A stretch of 64,000 nt of DNA from NCBI GenBank assembly GCA_016928435.1, contig JAFGKT010000053.1:1-64000 (forward strand). The letters are read 5' to 3'. This DNA is from Sedimentisphaerales bacterium (GTDB lineage Bacteria; Planctomycetota; Phycisphaerae; Sedimentisphaerales; SM23-30). The translations under genes and the position numbers were made by a program. The notes beneath the pieces are model-generated. The model saw only the letters and a list, made by a program, of their open reading frames with translations, was not told where the DNA came from and did no database searches. Position 1 is the first letter of the stretch; the number at the start of each line of letters is the position of its first letter. Shown piece by piece: positions 50,417 through 58,845 of the stretch.

Positions 50417-51355
50417 TTACCACGGAAATGGATCGCCGCCGGTCAGAAGTTGATTCACGCGACTATCGATAATCGCCTCGGCGTTCTCGGACCAGTTTTC
50501 CAGTTGCTGACGATGCTCTTCCAAACGGTTTTCCATTTCTTGGCAACGTCTTTGTCCCCAGTCTTGGCCATGGTGGTCAAACCCACCCATACGCCGATGA
50601 CCTCCTGCCATGGGACCTCCAGGTGCGGCGCCGGGCGCGGCACTGCTTGGCGGATTTTCTTCATCGTCTTGTGCTGCCATACGCTCTTGGAGCAAAGCGT
50701 GCCATTGCCGCATACCTTCCAAACGTTCAGCGGTACGATCCAACTCTAGATGCTGCTGTTCCATAATCAAGTTGAAAAGTTCCGCCACTCGAGTACGCAG
50801 CAATTCTGTTGCTTCGGTTATTTCAGCGTCTGTTTTACTGTCATCCTGAGCGGCGCGCACCGCTTGTTCTACTTCCAAGGTTAAACGAGTTTTGCGCAGG
50901 TTGAGCTGAGCCATTTCGGGATCTTGTTCCATCTGCTGCATGATCGGCCCATAATGCCTTACCACGGTGCCGATACTGCTGTTGTAGCGATCAGGGTCGT
51001 TTTCGCGCAGCTCTGAAAGGAATGCCGCCAACGACGGTTCGTATTCAGCCAGGAACTCATGCAGACGCTCAATATATTCGCCTGGTTCCGGCATACCAGA
51101 CATACCATGCGGGCCCATGCCACCAGGCATACCCATACCGCCGTACATCATACCGGGCATACATTCGGGGCCTTGCATAGGCGGACCGCCGCGCGAACAT
51201 CGGCCCGGCCCCGGAGGGTTGTTGCCATCTAACTGCTCTACTTGCCAAATCTCGTCTTCGGTGTTGGGTTCTGTTGTGTCTTGCGCCAACACCACCGCTG
51301 AAGCGACACACACTAACATAGCCGTCAAGAAAATATGGAGAAGTGTTTTGTACAT
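50417..51355 (-). CDS. Secreted Met/Gly-rich helical protein ending in FPW
   Basis: A 312-residue exported protein. Signal peptide MYKTLLHIFLTAMLVCVASA. Then a Met/Gly/Pro/His linker (GMMYGGMGMPGGMGPHGMSG), a long helical Glu/Gln-rich region ([40 protein letters not shown]) reminiscent of periplasmic CpxP/Spy/CnrX-type sensors, a second disordered linker and a final coiled segment. The last residues are GGDPFPW. The ATG at 51355 has AAGGA/AAAGG upstream; a six-residue longer start is possible. Last gene of the ECF sigma operon; its role may be envelope or metal-stress sensing (inference). Confidence 0.65.
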   Translation of the reverse strand: MYKTLLHIFLTAMLVCVASAVVLAQDTTEPNTEDEIWQVEQLDGNNPPGPGRCSRGGPPMQGPECMPGMMYGGMGMPGGMGPHGMSGMPEPGEYIERLHEFLAEYEPSLAAFLSELRENDPDRYNSSIGTVVRHYGPIMQQMEQDPEMAQLNLRKTRLTLEVEQAVRAAQDDSKTDAEITEATELLRTRVAELFNLIMEQQHLELDRTAERLEGMRQWHALLQERMAAQDDEENPPSSAAPGAAPGGPMAGGHRRMGGFDHHGQDWGQRRCQEMENRLEEHRQQLENWSENAEAIIDSRVNQLLTGGDPFPW

Positions 51356-51414
51356 CGCCTTTATCCTTTCCAATTAGAATATCTTTTGAATCGATTGTGC
51401 CGACGCAATTTTGC

Positions 51415-52296
51415 TCACCAAGGAAACCATGAAGAATCGTTTTGCTGACGTCGCTGATGGTGTGGCCGAGGCGCTGCCGGCTCACAATATGGTCCGGCAC
51501 ATGCGCCCGGAGCAACATTACCGCGCCCGAAATTCTGAGTACGATAATGCCTTTGAAAACCGCCCTGCTGCGAACTCATTTGACGACAACGACTACGCTG
51601 CATTCCTTGCTGGCGACCACCACAACCGGGATTCATCATACCACGTTGCGAACCACGATGATTGCCTTGCTGCATCATCGGGCAACCTTGCATACCGGCA
51701 CCACCGCTTCTAGGACCACATTGGCTGGGAGAGAATCGCTGATTATGATTACGCGCCGGAGCGTAATTGCCTTGCGGACCACAGTTGCGCTGCGAACCTT
51801 GCACGCATTGCGGACCTACGTGATTGCGACGTTGATGCTGTGTGTCTTGCTGCGGACCCACGCAACCGCGACCCATCATACCACGTTGCGGACCACGGTG
51901 CTGGCCTTGCTGCATCATCGGGCAACTTTGCATACCGGCACCACCGCTTCTAGGACCACATTGGCTGGGAGAGAACCGCTGACTACGATTACGCGTCGGG
52001 CCTTGATTGCCTTGCGAACCACAGTTGCGCTGCGAACCTTGCGGCCCTATGTGATTTCGACGTTGACGCTGCGTTCCTTGCTGGGAACCAGTGCAACCGG
52101 GGGCCATCATGCGCCGTTGCGGACCGGGGTCAAAATTGTGGTTGCCGACCCTTGCTGGGCCACGTTCAGTAAGCCATCCTTGCCACAACTGACGATCGCC
52201 ATTGGAAACCGACTGAGCTTGAACAGCACTAACACCAACTATCAAGAGAAGAGAAACTGCCAGTAAGATAATAATTTTGGTTTTCGGAGCTTTCAT
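51415..52296 (-). CDS. Secreted Gln/Gly/Arg-rich repeat protein ending in FPW
   Basis: A 293-residue exported protein with a signal peptide (KIIILLAVSLLLIVGVSAVQA). The mature part is low complexity (Gln, Gly, Arg, Pro, Cys, His) made of an ~80-residue unit repeated slightly over twice: RRMMAPGC/RGMMGRGC/RGMMNPGC, RNHIGPQ/RNHVGPQ, QRFSPSQCGPRSGGAGMQ, SCPMMQQG/GCPMMQQG. Paired cysteines recur (QCGP, SCPMM). It ends NDSSWFPW, sharing FPW with the downstream gene. The start overlaps the anti-sigma gene by 68 bases; AAGGAA lies before the ATG. Matrix or surface protein by composition (inference). Confidence 0.7.
   Translation of the reverse strand: MKAPKTKIIILLAVSLLLIVGVSAVQAQSVSNGDRQLWQGWLTERGPARVGNHNFDPGPQRRMMAPGCTGSQQGTQRQRRNHIGPQGSQRNCGSQGNQGPTRNRSQRFSPSQCGPRSGGAGMQSCPMMQQGQHRGPQRGMMGRGCVGPQQDTQHQRRNHVGPQCVQGSQRNCGPQGNYAPARNHNQRFSPSQCGPRSGGAGMQGCPMMQQGNHRGSQRGMMNPGCGGRQQGMQRSRCRQMSSQQGGFQRHYRTQNFGRGNVAPGACAGPYCEPAAPRPHHQRRQQNDSSWFPW
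51661..52140 (-). repeat. 240-base internal tandem repeat of the secreted protein gene
   Basis: The + strand word GCTGCATCATCG at 51669 recurs at 51909, and long stretches before and after match, giving a 240-base period of 80 codons. A third, partial unit is at each end. Confidence 0.8.
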
Positions 52297-52789
52297 GGTT
52301 TGGTTCCTTTCCTAAGGGGTGACTCGCTGACAAATCCGCATCATCGAACAACAATAACAAATCCGTCATGGTTGCCGCGTCCATCTCGACATTAGTTTCC
52401 GAGACTTGCTCGTCACCCAACGTCAAGGCGAAATCCCACAATTGCCGATCGGCATCCGAAGATGTTGGCTCAATTGTGGTAACCGATGACGGTAAAGGCA
52501 TGGGTTCATCGTGACCTACATACCAGACGCTTAATCCCGCCAAGGCCACCGCGATAACCGCGGCTATTCGGCGCAACCACAACATAGGACTGCGCCGCGG
52601 CAAACGCATAGCGGACAAACGCACGTCGATTTCGGATGTAATATCATTAACCAACTTGGCTGGCAGAGGCTCATCGGTAAGATTATCCAACAACTCATCG
52701 CCGGCCTGGATGTCGGCAGCCATTTGCCGGGCCTCAGCTTCGGTTAAGCCCAGTTCATTTTGCAGTGTTTTAAGTTCTTCGTTGTTCAT
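52229..52789 (-). CDS. Membrane-anchored anti-sigma factor-like protein
   Basis: A 186-residue protein with a helical N-terminal cytoplasmic part (MNNEELKTLQNELGLTEAEA RQMAADIQAG), one transmembrane segment (RRIAAVIAVALAGLSVWYVG) and an acidic extracytoplasmic tail. It directly follows an ECF sigma gene (four bases between stop and ATG), so it fits an anti-sigma factor, although no ZAS His/Cys motif is present. It ends SSLDSWC. Overlaps the following secreted-protein gene. Confidence 0.7.
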   Translation of the reverse strand: MNNEELKTLQNELGLTEAEARQMAADIQAGDELLDNLTDEPLPAKLVNDITSEIDVRLSAMRLPRRSPMLWLRRIAAVIAVALAGLSVWYVGHDEPMPLPSSVTTIEPTSSDADRQLWDFALTLGDEQVSETNVEMDAATMTDLLLLFDDADLSASHPLGKEPNHESSENQNYYLTGSFSSLDSWC

Positions 52790-52793
52790 AATC

Positions 52794-53351
52794 TCACTCT
52801 TGTTCCAACAATACTCGCAATCGTTTCAGACTGCGGTGTACCTTGGCTAACACCGTGCCGAGCGGCATCTTGAAATGTGCCGCCAATTCTTTGAAACTCA
52901 ATTGACCATAATGACGCAGTAACACAATCTCGCGGTCCGGCAAGGGCAGTTGAGCCACCGCCTTACGCAAACGGTCATGCTGCTCCGCTTTTTGAGCCAG
53001 TTCGTCAGGTAATTCTTGGTTAGGATCAACATTTTCATATTCCAGAATCTTTTGGTCTGTAACCTGAGGACCGTTGTGACTTAATCGCCTAACTCGGTCG
53101 CGTGCTAAATTAGCAGCTATTCTGAACAACCAACTCTCGAAGCGACCTTTGTGTTGGTAGTCTTTTATGTTTTCAATGAGCTTAACAAACAAATCCTGCA
53201 ACAAATCGTCAGCATCCGCACTCGAACCACTCACTCGAAAGAAATAAGCCCTTAACCGCGGACCATACTGGGCAAGCAACCAGCGAAAGCCTTCCGGTCG
53301 GCCCTGTTGGCACAGGCGAATCTGAGTGTCGAGCTGATCTTGCTGGTTCAT
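52794..53351 (-). CDS. ECF-family sigma factor
   Basis: A 185-residue extracytoplasmic-function sigma-70. Region 2: AYFFRVSGSSADADDLLQDL FVKLIENIKDYQ HKGRFESWLFRIAANLARDRV. Region 4: LPLPDREIVLLRHYGQLSFKELAAHFKMPLGTVLAKVHRSLKRL. It starts the operon sigma, anti-sigma and two secreted proteins. Such sigma factors usually drive their own operon; a promoter must lie in 53352-53779 but the consensus is unknown. Confidence 0.92.
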   Translation of the reverse strand: MNQQDQLDTQIRLCQQGRPEGFRWLLAQYGPRLRAYFFRVSGSSADADDLLQDLFVKLIENIKDYQHKGRFESWLFRIAANLARDRVRRLSHNGPQVTDQKILEYENVDPNQELPDELAQKAEQHDRLRKAVAQLPLPDREIVLLRHYGQLSFKELAAHFKMPLGTVLAKVHRSLKRLRVLLEQE

Positions 53352-53779
53352 ATTGGCTTTCTCTACTAGCTAAACGCACGTATCTGACAATTATTGCAGC
53401 TAAAACCTCGATTTTCCCTCTGCAATCTGATTAATAACCATTTTTTCGGCCCAGCCGCCCGTACGCAAGCGCAAACTGACCATAATCCTGGAACCAACCA
53501 TCCTTTAATCTGATAACGAGACAGAAACCCGCCTTCCCAAGCCAAATGGGCAGGCAAAAAAGCAATCCGCCCTAATCGCGAACAAGGCCTCACCACCCAC
53601 TTCTTGCAGCAAAGCATTGCCAAAACAGCATTTACAACTAACAAGGTTCTGTGATATTTTCCCTAAAAAGCTCTTGCAGATTGATCGTTTCTGAGTATAC
53701 TGGAGGGTCTTTGCAAGTGAATGGCTCGGCATATAAGAGTCTGAGCCACGTTGGACAAGCACGATAAGGAGTGTTGACG
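53352..53779. other. Divergent spacer, ECF operon and rpmB
   Basis: About 430 bases. It contains the rpmB promoter (53674-53701); the ECF promoter is not recognisable. No other gene is visible, although several short frames overlap. Confidence 0.5.
53674..53701 (+). promoter_or_regulatory. rpmB promoter
   Basis: TTGCAG (53674-53679), a 16-base spacer, TATACT (53696-53701), about 80 bases before the rpmB start. Confidence 0.6.
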
Positions 53780-54049
53780 ATGTCACGCGTATGTTATTTT
53801 ACCGGAAGACGCACCCGAGCCGGCCGCAGCATTGCCCGGCGCGGTAAAGCGAAATATCTCGGCGGTGTAGGTCGTAAAACCACAGGTATCACCAAGCGCA
53901 AATTCAAGCCCAATATCCAAAAGGTCCGGGCTCTGGTGGACGGCAAAGTGGTACGTATTAAGGTTTCAGCTAAGGCGATTCGTAACGGTTTGGTCGTAAA
54001 ACCACCCAAACGCGATTATCAGCCCGAAGCGGAACAAAAAAGTGCGTAA
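53780..54049 (+). CDS. rpmB: 50S ribosomal protein L28
   Basis: An 89-residue protein. MSRVCYFTGRRTRAGRSIAR is typical of L28 (usually with CxxTGK; here CYFTGR), then KRKFKPNIQKVRALVDGKV and RIKVSAKAIRNGLVVKPPKR. It is a structural protein of the large ribosomal subunit. The start at 53780 has AAGGAG; the GTG nine bases earlier is too close. It has its own promoter and terminator. Confidence 0.93.
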   Translation: MSRVCYFTGRRTRAGRSIARRGKAKYLGGVGRKTTGITKRKFKPNIQKVRALVDGKVVRIKVSAKAIRNGLVVKPPKRDYQPEAEQKSA

Positions 54050-54115
54050 ATAAGTTTTATGCTTAGGCCCCATGCACCTGCGCCTAGCTTAAAAACCATA
54101 TAAGTGTGTGATAAA

Positions 54116-54141
54116 AACGAGGTTTCGGCCTCGTTTTTTTT
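54116..54141 (+). terminator. Rho-independent terminator of rpmB
   Basis: AACGAGG (54116-54122), loop TTTCGG, CCTCGTT (54129-54135), then a run of Ts to 54141. Confidence 0.9.
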
Positions 54142-54339
54142 TGCCCGGACCAGGCATAAAAACGTAAACTATTGGCTTAAAATGATTTATGAAAAACATA
54201 TCAACATAGAGCTTAGGCAGGCTACCACAAGACAACCATAGCCCTTACCATTATAATAGGGCACATATTGCAGGAAGGGCCTCCAATAAAGGGGCCAAAC
54301 CAACAGCAACGCGATTTTTTCAAATAAGGATATGTCTCG

Positions 54340-54645
54340 ATGAGCGAGAAACTTACCCAAGAACAAGTCAGACATGTAGCCAAGTTGGCCCGGCTAAAAA
54401 TCAGCGAAGATGAAGTCATGCTCTTTACCGAGCAGCTAAGCGATATTCTCGAATATGTCGCCCAACTGCAGAAACTGGACACCGAAAACATCGAGCCGCT
54501 GGCCCATGCCTTGCCCGTTCACAATGTCTTGCGGGAAGATGTAGTCAAGCCATCTCTGAGTAACGACGAAGCACTGGCCAATGCTCCGCAACGGGACGGC
54601 GAGTTTTTCGCGGTGCCCAAAGTGCTAGGCGACGGCGGCGCGTAA
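54340..54645 (+). CDS. gatC: Asp/Glu-tRNA amidotransferase subunit C
   Basis: A 101-residue protein. LTQEQVRHVAKLARLKISED EVMLFTEQLSDILEYVAQLQ and the C-terminal LREDVVKPSLSNDEAL region match GatC. It forms GatCAB, which converts misacylated Glu-tRNA(Gln) or Asp-tRNA(Asn) to the amide form. First gene of a gat cluster with inserted genes. Confidence 0.93.
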   Translation: MSEKLTQEQVRHVAKLARLKISEDEVMLFTEQLSDILEYVAQLQKLDTENIEPLAHALPVHNVLREDVVKPSLSNDEALANAPQRDGEFFAVPKVLGDGGA

Positions 54646-54676
54646 CCAAATCTCTTTTCTCCAATCGAGGAAAACC

Positions 54677-55036
54677 ATGTTCGATAAATCTATCTACAAA
54701 TGTCTGCTAGTCGTGGTCGCCAGTTGCTGCTGGATCACTCTTGTCGGTTGCAGTTCCAATGAAATAGAACCGGTGGGAGTGGAAGTGTTGGACCAACTGG
54801 AGGTCGGACAGACTACCCGTGCTGAGACTATCGCTTTGTTAGGCCAACCCGATTGGGTGCGCGATCAGTCCGACAACCAAACCGAATGGCTTTGTTATGA
54901 AAGCTATCGATTCAAACAATCAGCGCTGCACTCTATGTTGCGCAGGCTTTCGTTCCGGGAACCCGAAGAATGCAGTGCCGTGAATATGATCTACAACCAA
55001 GAAGGCATACTAAGCGAAGTTACAACCGGCAACTAG
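54677..55036 (+). CDS. SmpA/BamE-like lipoprotein
   Basis: A 119-residue lipoprotein. Signal peptide with lipobox LVGC (Cys near residue 25) and a domain VEVLDQLEVGQTTRAETIALLGQPDWVRD typical of SmpA/OmlA-like proteins, followed by EWLCYESYR. In proteobacteria BamE is an accessory of outer-membrane protein assembly; here only the fold is inferred. It sits between gatC and gatA. Confidence 0.75.
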   Translation: MFDKSIYKCLLVVVASCCWITLVGCSSNEIEPVGVEVLDQLEVGQTTRAETIALLGQPDWVRDQSDNQTEWLCYESYRFKQSALHSMLRRLSFREPEECSAVNMIYNQEGILSEVTTGN

Positions 55037-55081
55037 CGTCTTACAAAAGCTAAGGTACAGTAACAACAGGTAAGAATATCC

Positions 55082-56548
55082 ATGGATCAACTAACAGCTA
55101 GAGAACTACGAGATAAAATCGCTGCGGGTCAAATCAGCAGTGCCCAAGTTACCGAAGCAATATTCGATCTTATCGAACAACGTGATACCAACATCGGCGC
55201 TTACATAAGCACCATGCGTGAATCAGCTCTCGCTCAAGCGGCAGATGTTGATAAGCGTATAGCCGCTGGGCAACCGGTTGGCACGCTGGCGGGGGTGCCT
55301 ATCGCGATCAAAGACAATATGTGTACTAAAGGCCACGCCACAACCTGCGCTTCGAAGATCTTACAGAATTTTGTTCCGCCTTATGATGCCTGTGTGGTAG
55401 AGAAACTCAAAGCAGCCGACGCGGTAATAGTGGGCAAGTGTAACCTCGACGAATTCGCGATGGGTTCCAGTACGGAAAACTCCGGATTGAAGCAAACACG
55501 CAATCCGTGGAATACAAATTGTGTACCGGGCGGCAGCAGCGGCGGTTCCGCGGCGGCGGTGGCAGCGGAACTTTGTTACGCGGCACTGGGCAGTGATACC
55601 GGCGGTTCGATTCGTCAGCCGGCAGGATTCTGCGGGGTTGTCGGGTTGAAGCCGACTTACGGCCGAGTGAGTCGATACGGGTTGGTAGCATACGGCAGCA
55701 GTCTCGATCAGATTGGGCCAATTACCAATAATGTAACCGATGCCGCCCTGATGCTGAACGTTATCGCCGGTCACGATGAACGCGATAGTACCAGTATAAG
55801 TGAAGAGACCGCTGCGTTGTCGGATTACCTTGCTGACATCGACAAGCCGTTGGAAAATTTGAAGATCGGCGTGGCAAAGGAATTCTGGCAGGTGGAAGGG
55901 TTGCACAATGATGTTGAACAAGCGGTACGGGCTGCGCTGAAAACCTATGAGCAATTGGGCGCGCAACTGGTTGACGTTAGTTTGCCTCACTTGGAATACG
56001 CCATTGCCACGTATTACTTAATAGCTACCGCGGAAGCATCCAGTAACCTAGCCCGCTACGACGGAGTGCACTACGGCCATCGCACCGCGGAACCTAAAGA
56101 TTATATTGATGTGTATAATTCCTCACGAGCGGAAGGGTTTGGCGAGGAAGTAAAACGCCGTATCATGTTGGGCACCTACGCTCTAAGCAGCGGCTACTAC
56201 GACGCTTATTACCTCAAGGCCCTTAAGGTTCGCAACCTGATCCGGCAAGATTTCAACCAAGCGTTCGAGCGGGTTGATTGTTTGATGTGCCCGGTATCGC
56301 CTGAGCCGGCTTTTGAAATCGGCTCTAAAGTGAACGATCCGCTGACGATGTATCTGTCCGACATTTATACCATCGCGGTGAACTTGGCGGGGATACCGGG
56401 GATCAGCATACCGTGCGGCTTCAGCGAGAATAACCTGCCTATTGGGTTGCAGATTATCTCGGGTAACTTCAGCGAAGATAAACTGCTGCGTATAGCTCGT
56501 ATGTACGAACAACAAACTGATTGGCATCAACGTAAACCCAGTTTCTAA
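55082..56548 (+). CDS. gatA: Asp/Glu-tRNA amidotransferase subunit A (amidase)
   Basis: A 488-residue amidase-signature enzyme that hydrolyses glutamine to supply ammonia to GatB. Catalytic Lys in [13 protein letters not shown], the [37 protein letters not shown] amidase loop with the two catalytic Ser (cis-Ser and Ser nucleophile in [12 protein letters not shown]). [20 protein letters not shown] is the family block. No long gap or frameshift. Confidence 0.95.
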   Translation: MDQLTARELRDKIAAGQISSAQVTEAIFDLIEQRDTNIGAYISTMRESALAQAADVDKRIAAGQPVGTLAGVPIAIKDNMCTKGHATTCASKILQNFVPPYDACVVEKLKAADAVIVGKCNLDEFAMGSSTENSGLKQTRNPWNTNCVPGGSSGGSAAAVAAELCYAALGSDTGGSIRQPAGFCGVVGLKPTYGRVSRYGLVAYGSSLDQIGPITNNVTDAALMLNVIAGHDERDSTSISEETAALSDYLADIDKPLENLKIGVAKEFWQVEGLHNDVEQAVRAALKTYEQLGAQLVDVSLPHLEYAIATYYLIATAEASSNLARYDGVHYGHRTAEPKDYIDVYNSSRAEGFGEEVKRRIMLGTYALSSGYYDAYYLKALKVRNLIRQDFNQAFERVDCLMCPVSPEPAFEIGSKVNDPLTMYLSDIYTIAVNLAGIPGISIPCGFSENNLPIGLQIISGNFSEDKLLRIARMYEQQTDWHQRKPSF

Positions 56549-56630
56549 ATTGTAAGGTTGTTTCGGCCGCGTGTCGGCTGGATATTCGGGTGAAAAACGC
56601 CCAGCAAAAAAACACTGCCTGGGATTGGTT

Positions 56631-57251
56631 ATGACTTTTGACTTGGCGAAAATTCGCTGTGTGCTTTTTGATTTCGGCGGGACGCTTTACAGCGGTCGCT
56701 ACTTCGCCGACGCGCCGGAAGGACATGACAACTGGCAGGAGATTCTTGACCTACACGTGTTCGGCCAGCCGTTGGTATTGAGCCAATGGTTGCTGGGCCG
56801 GAAGAACACCGTTGATATTGCCGGCATCGTAGCTGAACATATTAAACTGCCGGTTGCAAGTATAGTGAAACAAATGGAAGATGGTTGCCGTGATCTGAAG
56901 TTCAATCCTAATGTGATTCTTTTCGCTCAGAAGCTCAAGCAGAAAAATATCACTACCGCCTTGGTGACGCTCAACATGGATATCTTCAGCAATGTCGTCG
57001 TGCCAAGCCACGGGCTGGATCAACTGTTCGGTGTTATCGTTAATTCCGCTGATATCGGCACACTCAACAAAGAAGTACTCTGGCAAAAGGCTTTTGAGCT
57101 GGTGGGCGACGGAATCGGCTTTGCGGACAGCTTGCTGCTGGAAGACAACGCGTGTAACTTGGAACTGTTCGGAAGGCGAGGCGGTAAGGCTTGCGCCTAC
57201 AAAGACGAAAAGACTTTTTACGAGTGGCTGACAGAAATCGGTCTGAACTGA
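56631..57251 (+). CDS. HAD-superfamily hydrolase
   Basis: A 206-residue haloacid-dehalogenase-type phosphatase. Motif I is DFGGTL (FDFGGTLYSGRYF) rather than DFDGTL, losing the second Asp used as acid/base in phosphatases but common in some HAD branches; motif II lies in TALVTLNMD; motif IV has LLLEDNACNLEL. The cap region is helical. The start at 56631 is the first Met in the conserved part. Positioned between gatA and gatB. Confidence 0.75.
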   Translation: MTFDLAKIRCVLFDFGGTLYSGRYFADAPEGHDNWQEILDLHVFGQPLVLSQWLLGRKNTVDIAGIVAEHIKLPVASIVKQMEDGCRDLKFNPNVILFAQKLKQKNITTALVTLNMDIFSNVVVPSHGLDQLFGVIVNSADIGTLNKEVLWQKAFELVGDGIGFADSLLLEDNACNLELFGRRGGKACAYKDEKTFYEWLTEIGLN

Positions 57252-57333
57252 AAAACACAACTTCATACACCAAAGTCGAGATGCGCACCACAGCGTTAGC
57301 ATTCGTTCATTGCAAAAGAATGTGAGAGTCAAC

Positions 57334-58791
57334 ATGGAAACGAAACTAGTAGTCGGATTGGAAATACACGTGCAGTTAGCTTGCGAAACCAAGATGTTTT
57401 GCGGGTGCAAGTTGGGTTTCAACGATCCGCCCAACTCTAACGTTTGTCCTGTTTGCATCGGCATGCCCGGGGTACTGCCGGTAATGAACAAGAAGGCTTA
57501 TGAATATTCGGTTCGCACAGCGCTGGCGCTGAACTGCTCGATCGCTCGTTTCACCAAATGGGACCGCAAAAGCTACTACTATCCCGATCTACCCAAAAAC
57601 TACCAGATCAGTCAATATGATTTGCCGATGAGTTTTGACGGCGTGTTCGAGATACCCGTAGGCGATGAGTGGAAAAAGATTCGCATTTTGCGGGCCCACC
57701 TGGAAGAAGACGCTGGGAAAAATCTTCACGAGGGTATCGGCCACTCGCAAGTTGACCTCAACCGAGCCGGCACGCCGTTGCTGGAAATCGTAACCGAGCC
57801 TGACCTCAGCAGCGCTGAAGAATGCCGAATCATGGCTCAGGAACTGCAACGGCTGGTTCAATTTCTCGGCGTCTCGCACGCCAATATGCAAATGGGCCAC
57901 ATGCGTTTTGAACCGAACATAAATCTGATCATCGACGACAACGGCATCGAGTATCGCACGCCCATTTGTGAAATTAAGAACCTAAACAGCTTTCGGGCAT
58001 TGGAAGGCGCGGTTGCTTACGAAAAATGGCGCCATTTGGAAGAATGGAAAAAAGACCATAACTGGACCGTGGAGAATTACGGTAAGCAAAACCGCGGCTG
58101 GGATGACGCCAAAGAGCAAACCGTTTTTCAACGCGAAAAAGAAGAAGCTCATGACTATCGTTATTTCCCCGAGCCGGATTTGGTGCCGGTGGAAATCGAT
58201 GACGCTTGGCTAGCTTCTATCCAAGAGACGGTTTGTGAATTGCCGTTGGCTATGCAGCATCGATTCGTCCATGACTACGGCTTGAGCGACTATGATGCTT
58301 CGGTTTTGACCAGCGACAGAGCCACAGCGACGTTCTTCGATGAAGCAGTACAAGAGTGCGGACTGGGCAAACGAGTCGCTAACATAGTAACCCAGTTCGG
58401 CCTAAAAGTCGCCCACGAACGCCAATGCACTATCGATCAACTGGACATCTCCTGTCATCGGGTCGCGCAATTGGCGACCATGGTACAAGAAGGAACCGTC
58501 AACGCTTCAGCGGCAGCGACGATATTTGAAAAGATGCTTGAAGATCCCGCTGAACCACAGGCAATAGCGGAAAAAGAAAACCTGATTCAAAAATCCGACG
58601 CCGGGGAACTGGAAGCGGCCGTGCTGGAAGTACTCAAAGCCAATGAGCAAGCCGTCGCCGAAGCAACATCCGGCAGCAAGAAAGCGAAAAAAGCGAGAGG
58701 CTTTCTAATGGGCCAAATCATGCAAAAAACCCAAGGACAAGCCAACCCGCAAATTGTAAATCAATTACTGGACAAACACCTCGCGGATTAA
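57334..58791 (+). CDS. gatB: Asp/Glu-tRNA amidotransferase subunit B
   Basis: A 485-residue protein. VVGLEIHVQLACETKMFCGC with the zinc cysteines (CGC, then VCPVCIGMPG), RKSYYYPDLPKNYQISQYDL, EEDAGKNLHEG, SLVDLNRAGTPLLEIVTEPD-like, and the C-terminal GatB/Yqey tail KKARGFLMGQIMQKTQGQAN. It binds tRNA and performs the kinase/amidation step. The ATG at 57334 matches the usual start; an upstream TTG is open. Confidence 0.95.
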   Translation: METKLVVGLEIHVQLACETKMFCGCKLGFNDPPNSNVCPVCIGMPGVLPVMNKKAYEYSVRTALALNCSIARFTKWDRKSYYYPDLPKNYQISQYDLPMSFDGVFEIPVGDEWKKIRILRAHLEEDAGKNLHEGIGHSQVDLNRAGTPLLEIVTEPDLSSAEECRIMAQELQRLVQFLGVSHANMQMGHMRFEPNINLIIDDNGIEYRTPICEIKNLNSFRALEGAVAYEKWRHLEEWKKDHNWTVENYGKQNRGWDDAKEQTVFQREKEEAHDYRYFPEPDLVPVEIDDAWLASIQETVCELPLAMQHRFVHDYGLSDYDASVLTSDRATATFFDEAVQECGLGKRVANIVTQFGLKVAHERQCTIDQLDISCHRVAQLATMVQEGTVNASAAATIFEKMLEDPAEPQAIAEKENLIQKSDAGELEAAVLEVLKANEQAVAEATSGSKKAKKARGFLMGQIMQKTQGQANPQIVNQLLDKHLAD

Positions 58792-58845
58792 ACACCGGGC
58801 ATAATTCAGAATCGTAATGACGATCCTATTAGGAAAGCGATATAT

